A DNA stretch of 64,000 nucleotides, from NCBI GenBank assembly GCA_001599755.1, contig BCHX01000003.1:3879289-3943288 (forward strand), written 5' to 3'. This DNA comes from Gliomastix tumulicola. Its lineage: Eukaryota; Ascomycota; Sordariomycetes; Hypocreales; Bionectriaceae. Shown one piece after another: positions 54,932 through 64,000 of the stretch. Position 1 is the first letter of the stretch; every line of letters starts with the position of its first letter. The notes below the pieces were generated by a model that saw nothing but the letters and a program-made list of their open reading frames with translations, was not told where the DNA came from and ran no database searches. Position numbers and translations under genes: made by a program.

Positions 54932-56580
54932 CTACTGGCTGTCGCCGCCGCCGCAGGGGCCGCTGTGAGTGTGGTGGTGCACGCCCGAGCGCTTGGCGAA
55001 GACGGCGCGGTCGGCCGCCCACCGCCTCTTGGTCAGGTCGACGTCCTCGATGCTGTCCCAGCTGAGGGCGTAGGTGGCGACGGTGTGGGCAATGGCCTTG
55101 CTGTTGAGCAGGTAGGCGTCGTTGTTGAGGTTGGTGATGTCGTCGCCGACCTGGTGGTAGTTGACGTCGTAGGCGACGCCGGCCTCGCCGCCGAAGAGGA
55201 CGGCCTCCTCGGGGGTCTTGACCTGCTCGGCGCCGGTGAAGAGACCGCCGGAGGGGATGCCGTTCTCGATGAAGGCGGCGTAGTCGGAGCGGCCGGAGAA
55301 CTCGGAGGGGACCGAGGGCTCGCCGGCGGCGCGGAAGAAGTCCTCGAACTCCTTCTCGATGGCATCGGAGCCGGGGGGGCCGGTGAGGTTGAAGGCGCTG
55401 CCGTCACCGTCGTAGACGCCGTAGACGTAGTTGGGGCTGGCAATCTGTAGTAGTAGAGATAACACGTTAACACACACACATGGTCGATGGCGAAGCTGTC
55501 AATAGACCACCCGGGGTTCACACATACCATGTCGAAGTTGAGGTAGGCACGGAGCTTGGCGATCTCGGTCTCAGAGCTGTTGATCGAGTTGATGTAGTAG
55601 TACGAGCCCAGGAGACCGAACTCCTCGGCGCTCCAGAAGCCGAAGCGGACGGCGTTCTTGACCTTGAAGTGGGTGAGGGCCTCAGCAACGCGGAGGACAC
55701 CGACGGTGCCGGAGCCATCGTCGCTAGAACACACATCAGTCAACTCTCTTCTTCTTCTTCTTCGTGTAGCTTTGCTTTAGCTGGGTAGGTAGGTTAGAAC
55801 TCACTTGATACCAGGGCCAGCATCGACAGAGTCAGTGTGGCCACCGAGGATGAGCACGTTGTCGTGGTCACCCTCCTTAGTCTCAGCAATGACGTTGTAG
55901 GTGATGCGATCCTCAGTGGTCGCCTCGACGTCAAAGTCAACCGACACGTCACCAGCCTCGAGCGCCTCCAGGATGGGGGCAGCGTCCTCCTGGCTGATGC
56001 CCACGGTGGGCGCATAGTCCAGGAACGGCGTGCCGAGGGTACCGCTGATGGGGCCCGGCACGTTGTTGTACACAATCGCGCCGATGGCGCCGGCGGCGCG
56101 GGCGGCGACGGACTTCTCGCTGAAGGGGCACGTGCCGCGCTCGATGAAGGCGACGTTGCCCTCGGTCTCGGCCGGGTAGTCCTCGGCGGTGCAGCCGACG
56201 TTGGCGGCCTTGACCAGGAGGCCCGTGCCGGAGCCGGCGGGCGTGTAGGTCATGATGTTGGACTCGAGGGGCTCGCCGTCGACCGAGATGTCAGCCGTGC
56301 CGGCCGAGTAGAGCTCGGTGAAGGGCTGCTTGACCACGTCGTAGTAGCCCGTGGCCTCGAGGCTCTCGACGAGCCAGTCGACCGTGGCGTTGTGGCCGCC
56401 GCTGCCGAAGACGCGGTTGCCGCCGTTGGCGTCGGCGAAGCCCTGCAGCTTCTGCGAGCCCGAGAGCAGGTCCTCGATGTTGATGCGCTCCTGGAGCGCC
56501 TCGGACGAGACCAGGCACTTGGTGGCGCGGGTCAGAGCCGGCAGCGCCGCCAGGGCGACGGCAGAGGCGGTGGACTTCAT
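54932..56580 (-). CDS. Secreted zinc aminopeptidase, family M28 with PA domain, 494 aa
   Basis: Three exons: 55805-56580, 55528-55723, 54932-55444; introns of 81 and 83 nt. Signal peptide MKSTASAVALAALPALTRA. Protease-associated domain about 110-230 (YNNVPGPISGTLGT). M28 zinc ligands in order: His248 in LGGHTDSV, Asp260 in INDDGSG (joined across intron 1), catalytic Glu and ligand Glu in SAEEFGLLGS, Asp323 in LNFDM, His in YHQVGDD near 432. Several NXT/NXS sequons. Architecture matches fungal leucine aminopeptidase 2 / yeast aminopeptidase Y: removes N-terminal residues from peptides outside the cell or in the vacuole. C-terminus HHHTHSGPCGGG is His/Gly-rich and unusual. Upstream promoter is long and carries no other gene. 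Confidence 0.93.
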
Positions 56581-58837
56581 CTTAGGGGGGGGGGAGGGTC
56601 AATTGGACGGGATCGACGAAGAGGAAGAGAAGCCAGAGGAAACCCTAGTTCAGGTCGAGAGGTGTGAGGGCGAGACAGAGGGAAGGAGGGAGGGGGAGGA
56701 GGAGGGAAAGCCAGCAGGAATGCAAGAGGGTGGTGGGCGAGCAGGGCATCTTTATCATGCCACAGAGGACAAGCCGGCGCACGGCATTGATACCATTGCA
56801 CAATGGCATTGCGTTATCGCTGCTGTGCTTCCTCTGCAGGTCGTTATCAGCGCCGATCGTACCAGGGGAGAAGCAGCAGCACAAGAGTGCCGCCCTCTCA
56901 CAATCGCAATCACAGCAGAACGCGTTGGAAGAGTATTAGAGGCTGTCAAAGGGACCTGCCGATCAGCTTCTCTCTTCTCCACACCTCCAGGAGATGGGCA
57001 CTCAGAACTGCCTATTCGAGCAAGGCGTTGGAAAAGGGGATTGGAGAAGCTTGAATGGTGGCTTGCCATGGCTCATCCTTTTGCTCGCAGCTTTAGATTG
57101 CAGGTGCCTTGTTATCCGTCTGTTCCCTGTCCGTTCTCTTTTTCTTCCGTGACGGAGGTACCGAGCGAGGATGAGTTGTCGTGCCTGCATACAAGAATGG
57201 TCTCATCTACCAAGCCTAGAATTGTCCAATGCCTCTCCCCTGCAGCCATTGTGCTATTCTCCCTCCTCGCAACCCGAGTGGCGCACCGAATCCAAGACAG
57301 CATGAATCATCGACTTTGCCCATTGAAAAAGTCCCGGCCCTACCACACACTACGAGGAAGAATCACCCCAAGCAACGCCATCACACCAACGCCACATGGA
57401 GCCCGGCCCCAGCTCGCTATCTTCAAAGGAGCAGGCCAAACCAGCCCCCCCAACAGGCCGCAGTCAGTCCGCTAACTACGATAGTGCCTTAGCGCCATCC
57501 AAAACGAAACGAAACAGACAGCAAAAGAACAAGCACAAGAACAACCGTAAAAACAGACATAACTAACAGCTACCAAGCCAAGCTTATCCTTCCCCCAGTC
57601 TGCCGTCCAGGCCGATCTCTTACCGGAACCAGCACAGCTTCCGTTCCTCGCGAACTCCGTCCAGCCCACGTTTCAGCTAGCGGGGACCTGTGGCCTGGGT
57701 TCCTTTTGCTCTCTCCTTCCTTTTCGTCCCTTGTTCTGCGCTCTCTTCCATGCTAGCTACTAATAGTCGTAGGTGATAATCTTTTCAGCGAACTAACTAG
57801 GATCTTGATTGCCCCTTGCTTGCTTGCTTGCTTACTGCGGGGGACAGATAATATCATCACACAGCGTGAGAGAGCGTGAGACTGGGCAGAGAGAGGTGGT
57901 GTTGCATTGACTGCTGCCTTGGCACACGGAACGCCCCTGGCCGAGAAGATGCATACATACATGCAGAGTCAGTCCTACCAAGTCTCCCCCCCCCCCCCCC
58001 AGGCAACGCTCGGCATGCCGAATTGGAGCATGGATGAATACGGCAGATTCACCGAGGATGCCTGCCTGTCTCGTGTGCCCTCCTCCTCTGTGCAATTTAT
58101 TTCCACCACTCCTAAGCGCCCTGTATGACATGAGGCCTCCTCCAGATAATACGTGACTATTATACATGGAACTCCCAGGCGAGAAGCAAGAAAGAAAGAA
58201 AAAAAGGCCCACGACCGACGCAACGGAGAATCGACACGATGCCCAACTCGGCAGGCAGGCAGACCTTCAACTCGGCAACCGGCAACGCAGCCCAAGTCCC
58301 CAAGTCCCAGAGACAAAGGGTCCTCCCGAAACCTGCAGGCTGCTATCCATATCCTCAGGGATTTGGGTCACCGAGGAGAAAGAGTTAAAAAAAAAACCTG
58401 CTTCAGCATTCCACAGTTCGGTCACCATGACGGCGAATTCGTATTTGAGATACAACTAGTATTAATACTACAGTCCATATCTGCCGAGTGGTGGCGCGCT
58501 CCAAGATAGAACCACACATCGTGACCGATTCGTGATGCGATCGACTCCTCCGTCTTGTGCATGTAACCTCCCAACTCCATTTTGTGGTCGTGTACTTGCC
58601 CAGCTCCCCGAGCCAGACATGCGCCCCTCTCGAAAGCTCCATGAGTGCATTGATAGAATAATAGAAATATCATACTACTGGCTCCTCGTCCGCCAATTGC
58701 TGTACAAGGTCCGCCACAAACATCCAGGTCCCGTCCCATTCGTCGTCCACCGCATCACTGGGCGCTGTATCCTTTCTTTTCATGCAGTATCATTCTCCCT
58801 CCAATCCAGACCAGTCTGCGAAGAGATTCTCTTCCAC
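56581..58837. other. Gene-poor region
   Basis: 2.26 kb between the aminopeptidase promoter and the 3' end of the Reb1-like gene. It contains a C15 run (57986-58000) and CTTG tandem units near 57817-57833. Overlapping frames on both strands show no domain, and I see no RNA gene. Confidence 0.4.
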
Positions 58838-61800
58838 CTAGGCGGGAACCTGAGCAGACGCGTCTTCAATGCCCTCCATGCCGCCAGGACCGGTCGGCGA
58901 GGCCTCCACGGGCGCCAGCTCCGTCTTCTTGCCCTTGCTCCCAGGCGTCTTGGACTTACCCTTGCCACGCTGCTTCGCAGGGGTAACCCCGTGTGCTGAC
59001 CCTTGGGCCTCGTCATCATCCTCGATCGGATCTTGACTCAGCTCCTTTCTAGCCGATCCCCTGTTCTTGCCGTAGGTTATGCGTGGCGGCTTGCTTGGCG
59101 TTACGGCAGCCTTGGGTGCGCTCTCCGCTGCCAACATCTCCATGGAGGGGTCCGCGGTCAGAGCTGGGTCGATCTGAAGCCCGTCATCATCAGGGATGGG
59201 ATCAGCTGGGATACCTTCCGCGTCACCTGTATAGGCCTCAACTTGGTGGTTCTCGGGGGCAGAAGGACCTTCGCCGTTGTCGTTCAGGTCTTCTTCCGAG
59301 CCCTCATCCGAGCCCTCGGGCTCAGCGTCCACAGGGACGTTCTCAGTACTCTGGGTCTGACTCTGGCCCTCGCCCTCGGTCTTCCTCTTCCTGGGCGTCC
59401 GCTGAGACGAGGAGAAAGCGGCAGCGACGCACTGCATCTCCTCGGCATCATCCCAATCACCACCATCGATGTCGGGGAGCTCGCGAATCTGGTTGTACTG
59501 ATCAAGCAGATACTGGGCACGGTCTCGCACAGGCTTGGACTCGTATTGTGGCACTTGCTTGGAGTAGCGGTGCCAGAGGAGGACTTGGGTGCTCCTGTGG
59601 TACTCGTTCCGGAAGGGCTTGTCGACCAGTTTCTGCCATGGAATTTTCGCGTCCGTCCCGACGGCCGTGTCTTTGATGGCCAGGACCAGACGGTACCGTT
59701 CCTCCTCAGGCATGGCAGCAATTTGCCTGCGGGCTCGCTCCAGATTGAACGAGATCTGCGAGTCAGGCTGAAGGGATGCCAGCTGGTCGTTTCCGTGGAT
59801 CTTGAGGTGCATCGACTTCCACTTCGTGATGCACTGGAGACGACTGCGCGTCCTCTCCATGCGTTCACTGATGTTCTGCCAGTCGATGAGCTCCTCGTAC
59901 GTCTTCTGGAGCATATCCCTGTTTGGCTGGTGGGATCGAAGCTCGTCAATAGCCTGCATAGCTTCAATCACGAACCTCGCCAGGCGACTCTCCTCGTCCT
60001 GCGTCCAGGCATCCTTCTTCTGCGCATCGCCACAGACAACGTAGTTCCTGAAGCGATCACGGATATCTTCCGGATGGCGGTTGATCATGCTGGCAATCTT
60101 GGACCATTTCTGGCCATGCTCGTTAATAAGGTAGCGGAGCTCAGCTTCCTGCTCGGGAGTCCAGGTGCCTCGAGCAACAAAGTTGTGGAACTTCTTTCGC
60201 GTGATGTTGATCACCTTCTGGCGATGGCGGTCAGGGCACTCGGCGAACAAACGAGTCCACAGCTGAGCGTGCCCATCTCCTGCTGCAGTCCCGCCTGCGG
60301 CATGAACCATCTGCGAAAAGTGTTAGCCTAACGGACAATTGCAAAAAGCTGGAGCCTTTTTGGGGAAGCAGCATACCTCATTAACTTCACGCTGTGTGAG
60401 ATTGTTCTCGTCTCTGAACGACTCTACAGCCTTGGTGATGCGTTGCAGCTCGGCGTCGGTGAATCGGCCCTGGACATATCCCTCTGTCTTGCTTCGCCGG
60501 GGGGCCTTCTTCTCTCCGTCCTCGTCATCGTCCTTGGCACGGCGCGGCGCCCGCTTCTTTGTTGCAGGCTTGTTCCTGCGACGTTTGGGGGTCATGGCTG
60601 ACGGTGAAGGCAGGTCATCTTCAGCGGCATCGCCCTCGAACTCGGCCTCTTCAGGCGGGTTTTCGTAGAAAGTTGGCTTGGCCTTCTTGGCCTTTGACCG
60701 CTTCGGTCGTGAGCCTGACGCCTCGGCCTCAGCTGAAGGCTCGGGCTGGATCTCATGCTCGGGTGGGGTGGCATAAGTGTGTTCGGCCGTCACGTCTGCA
60801 TCTGCATCTGCATCTGCCATGTCGACATCGCCGCCGTTAGCGTTCCCCTGAGACTGGATGTGCTCCTGCCAGGCTTCACGAGCTATGTCTCCCATCGCAT
60901 CGCCGCTGACTGGTGCCTCGGTAGAGACACCGGGGATCGAGCCGTCATGCATCAGACCATCGGGCGTGCCGAAATGCTCTTCGCCGTGGCTCTGGCGGCG
61001 GAGATGCCCCACGATAGGGGAGCCCTGAGGATCGGACGCATCCGCCTCCGCGTCTTCGTCGGCGATGGCAGTGACATCCGCATCCTCGTTTTTATGTAGG
61101 AAGCCTCCGACCACTGACGCTTCGCCAGTGCCCAGATCGACCGAGTCACCTCCGCGCCTCTTCTTGCTGCGCTTCTTCGCCGATGCGGCGTCAGACGGCT
61201 TGCGCTTGCGCTTCTGGTGGATGGGCGAGGATGCAGGCTCCTCGACCTGGTCCGACCGCTGCGCATAGGGCTCGGCGGCAGAGGCAAGCGTAGTCAATGC
61301 ATCCGCGGCCTCGGACGTCTCGAGCGCAGAGGCATGCTTCGCGCGTCTGTGCCGGCCCTCCTCGCGCGGCGCGTCGTCATACGCATCCTTCTTCTTGCTC
61401 TTCTTGTCTCGCTTCGATTTTCTCTTCGGGGGCGACGAGGGGGGGTCGGCAGACATGACAGCGGCGGGTGCCTGGCTGGAGCTCTCGCCATAGAGCGGAG
61501 GCTGTGTCGAGAAGGGGGCAGCTACGGCGTTGCTGTCGAACAGCTCGAGCGCGCCGAAGTTCTGTGCGCCAAAGTCGGTCCCCATGCCGCCATCATCATC
61601 AAATGCCTCAAGGCCGTCGATGGACTGGTTGGGGAGATCCGCCTCCATGGTGGCGGGTTGTCTGGCGACTTGGTTTTCGCGATGCGCTTCGTCCTCGGCA
61701 AGCCCGACGACAGGAGGTTCGTTCGAGGTGGGATGCTGCTCGATGGCGGGCGATGGCGGCGAGGCGGCTTGTAATTTGTCGGGGTGGTCAGGCTGACTTC

Positions 61801-61861
61801 CGACAAGAGACCAGAGTGTTGAAGCGAGTCTGAATTCTGGCCATCTAGCGTTGGCCGTCAT
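58838..61861 (-). CDS. REB1: Reb1-like Myb DNA-binding protein, 985 aa
   Basis: Two exons: 60377-61861 and 58838-60310, 66-nt intron (GTATGC, GCTAAC, GCAG), phase 0. The N-terminal half is disordered with Lys/Arg-rich nuclear signals (PPKRKSKRDKKSKKKDAYDD, KRKRKPSDAASAKKRSKKRR) and acidic stretches, including an Asp/Ala run. The DNA-binding part spans the junction: RFTDAELQRITKAVESF, then Myb repeats GTWTPEQEAELRYLINEHG and AWTQDEESRLARFVIEAM, with a third degenerate unit ending LQCITKWKSMHLKIHG. This matches yeast Reb1/Nsi1 and S. pombe Reb1, which bind the rDNA terminator and stop RNA polymerase I, and also act as general regulators at Pol II promoters. The true start may be the Met near 61648, since residues 1-71 are poorly structured. 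Confidence 0.88.
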
Positions 61862-62952
61862 TTAACAGTCAAGGCCGTGTTCAATCGCAACCGGTTGTCC
61901 TCGAGACCGATTCGATGCCGTTGGTGGGCGATGGATGATTGAAGGTGTAGGGTGAGCAAAATTCGCCTCGCATAGCACGCGTCAAGAGGCGGGTGGAGGT
62001 TTGAGAAAATAACACTTCCTCAGATTTGAGGCAGGACCGCTGGCAGCGCCTTCTCACTGGTCTCCTTAGTCCCACTTTGAGGACTGAGACCCACCTACCA
62101 CATTCTGGGACCCTTGCATGAGCTCGGCTTTAGAGCCTGGCACCTGTGCACATGCACCAGCTGTTCTCTCAGCTGCTCCTTGGGTTGCAAGAGATTAAAT
62201 AAGGAGTTATGCAGTCGTTGCAGGTTGCATGGAATATGTCTGCTTGATGACTCCTTGCACCAGTGCTGGTTTATTAGCATCCCATCATGAAGACTTGATT
62301 GGTTTGGTACGGGATTCATCGGCTTTGACAACTAAGACAGTGGCTCTTCCAGCTTACTTCCTTTCATCAGGGCACCAAGCTGTGCTTAAGAACTAGTTGA
62401 AACCGAAGAGTAATAAAGCCTGAGAACATATCAAAATCATTGTCCATACCTAGTGCCTAGAATTTAAACTGCCAATGACCTTATCCTCTGGTGATGATGT
62501 GCTGAGAGCCTTCCGAGCGTTTCTTGCGACTCGTTGTACAGGGTAGGCTAATTCCCTCCCGCCTAGAGAGCCGTGGGGTTGAGGTGCCTTGCCAGTGAGA
62601 GTTGGTCATCATCAGCTTGTGTACTTGTCATCCACGAAGACTCAACATTGTGAGATTGAGAGAACACTGCCACTTTTGAACATGACTGAGAAAATATGAA
62701 TCAGGTGCTTGAGCTCACGAAATCTATTCTGTGGCTGGCAAAGACCAGTCGATGGTCTCATATCTCCAGTGGTGACTGTAGGAAATCTATGGGTGTTGGT
62801 GTATGTGGGAGGTATCTGAAAAACACATGTCGTCTCCATTTCCCCCCTCTCTCAAATCTTACAGACAATGAATAAGGAAAAATAAACGTGCAAAGAGTGC
62901 GTGTAAAGGGCGCGTGTAAAGAGTGCGTTGTCTCGTCTCATCCGCCATTAAA
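61862..62952. other. Intergenic
   Basis: Between the Reb1-like promoter and the 3' end of the AAA-type gene. Short frames only; no repeat or RNA gene seen. Confidence 0.4.
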
Positions 62953-64000
62953 TCAGTTGCCTTCCTCCTCCTCCTTCTGGTTCAGCTTGACAGTGACCGA
63001 CCTGCGGCCCTGCTCAATCTCGTACGTGCCACCGAGCACAAGATCCTTGGCCACCAGCTCCCTGGTGCGGCCCAAGCTCTCGATGGCAGCAATTCTGTCG
63101 AGTGTCTTCTCCAGGTGCTCGGCGAACCCTTCTTGGCTGCAGATCTCCTTGAAGGCCCTGTGCATGGGCACGCTGCTGGCGCGGACGTCGGCCTTGTTGG
63201 TGATGGTCAGGAGGTTCAGGATATCCATCTCGCGGATGAAGTCACATCTCGTCATGATCTCCTGCGCCTTGTGGAAGGGGTAGGAAGGGAGAATGTGGCC
63301 GACTTGTTGATCGTATGTGTGCATACCCTCTTCCTTGTCGACGAGAGCTTTTGCGAGTACCATAGAGGCAGACTAGATGAATGCCTAAGTCAGTCTCTCA
63401 CACAGAAGAAGTCAGGTTTGCGTCAAGGTCAAAGAATACTCACAGCCCATTTCTGCTGATCCATCACGTCGTCATCCATCTCCTCGCCAAGGATCCAGCA
63501 TTGGTTCAAGAACCACCGCTTCTCAATGTTGTAGATCTTATCGCACATTTCCAGCATGTTCTTGCTCTTCGCCACCCTGTTCAGGAAGCTCAGCCTGCCC
63601 CCGACCTCGCTGTAGATCTTCTCGAGGTCCTCGTCCGACGGCCGCTTGCCGTGGTAGCGCGTGCGGTACTTGGCCAGGGCGTCGATGGCCTGCTCCTTGG
63701 GCAGGTCATGCACCGGCAGGACCTCCATGCGCGTGGCGAGCTGCTTCAGGCGCTCGTAGACCCAGAAGTCGTCCGAGTTGAAGACCATGGTGACGAGGTT
63801 GGCGGCCGCCCACTGCTCCGCGCGCTGCTGCAGGAGCTCGATCAGGTCCCGGCCCTCCTCCTCGTTCCGCAGGAGATGGATCTGGTTGACGATGACGACG
63901 AGGGGCTTGCCCTTCTGCTTGCGCTTCTTCATGGCGACCTTCTCGAGCTTGTTCAGCGCTCTCTCGATGTCGAGGATGGCCGTGGACTCCCGGGGTCCCC
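62953..64000 (-). CDS. AAA-type ATPase with C-terminal winged-helix-like region, 5' part outside the window
   Basis: Two exons visible: from the right edge to 63444, and 62953-63372, with a 71-nt intron (GTGAGT...CTAG, phase 0). The first exon is open to position 64000, so the P-loop must lie outside. Visible ATPase parts: hydrophobic strand LVVIVNQIHLL at the Walker B place but with Asn-Gln instead of Asp-Glu, a sensor-1-like VTMVFNSDDFWVYERL, and lid helices (LPKEQAIDALAKYRTRYHG, GRLSFLNRVAKSKNM). The second exon (AFKEICSQEGFAEHLEKTLD) ends in a beta-rich piece, YEIEQGRRSVTVKLN. It resembles conserved fungal AAA proteins annotated with a C-terminal winged helix; I do not know their function. 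It is not clearly Orc or Cdc6. Confidence 0.75.

Noticed and set aside
59003..60331. 442-codon plus-strand frame
   Set aside because: Antisense to the Reb1-like gene.

Overview
The window is 64 kb of nuclear DNA from a filamentous ascomycete, most likely a Sordariomycete. The signs are intron-poor genes with 50-140 nt introns (GTRNGT donors, CTRAY branch sites, YAG acceptors), two Zn2Cys6 regulators, a Reb1-type Myb factor, a fungal UBP2, an S10 carboxypeptidase, an NRPS-like reductase and an Atm1 transporter. The species is not identified. I rebuilt the gene models by hand from splice signals and frame continuity. I found no rRNA, tRNA, CRISPR array or intact transposon.

Left part (1-24.7 kb), mostly housekeeping: an F-box/ankyrin gene broken by an in-frame TAG (runs off the left edge); a 1008-aa hydantoinase/oxoprolinase-DUF917 fusion; UBP2 deubiquitinase; a mitochondrial enoyl-CoA hydratase-type protein; a multi-pass membrane protein of unknown function; a mitochondrial J-protein; a conserved protein of unknown function; and a seven-exon secreted serine carypeptidase-like protein (S10 carboxypeptidase family) with altered active-site motifs.

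Middle part (24.9-37.1 kb), the most cluster-like stretch: a Zn2Cys6 regulator transcribed divergently from an adenylation-thiolation-reductase enzyme, then a second Zn2Cys6 regulator and a sugar-porter MFS transporter. The reductase carries an extra C-terminal domain that resembles gluconokinase but has lost its Walker A lysine. I know of no described enzyme with this layout.

From 37.1 to 44.8 kb the DNA is gene-poor. Three copies of one promoter module lie here (TGATCTGA, 17-18 nt, TATAAAT, then GCTCAAG about 90-120 nt downstream). Two are on the minus strand within diverged duplicates. One is on the plus strand in front of a locus with three canonical introns but a broken or unresolved reading frame. 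That locus holds four hairpins with different stems and nearly the same seven-base loop, TTC(A/G)GAG. It is the best candidate for something undescribed.

Right part (44.8-64 kb): Atm1-type mitochondrial ABC transporter; a CYP7/CYP8-like P450 next to a seven-exon flavin monooxygenase; a 3 kb gene-poor stretch with simple repeats; a secreted M28 aminopeptidase; a Reb1-like Pol I terminator-binding protein; and, off the right edge, an AAA-type ATPase with a non-canonical Walker B.
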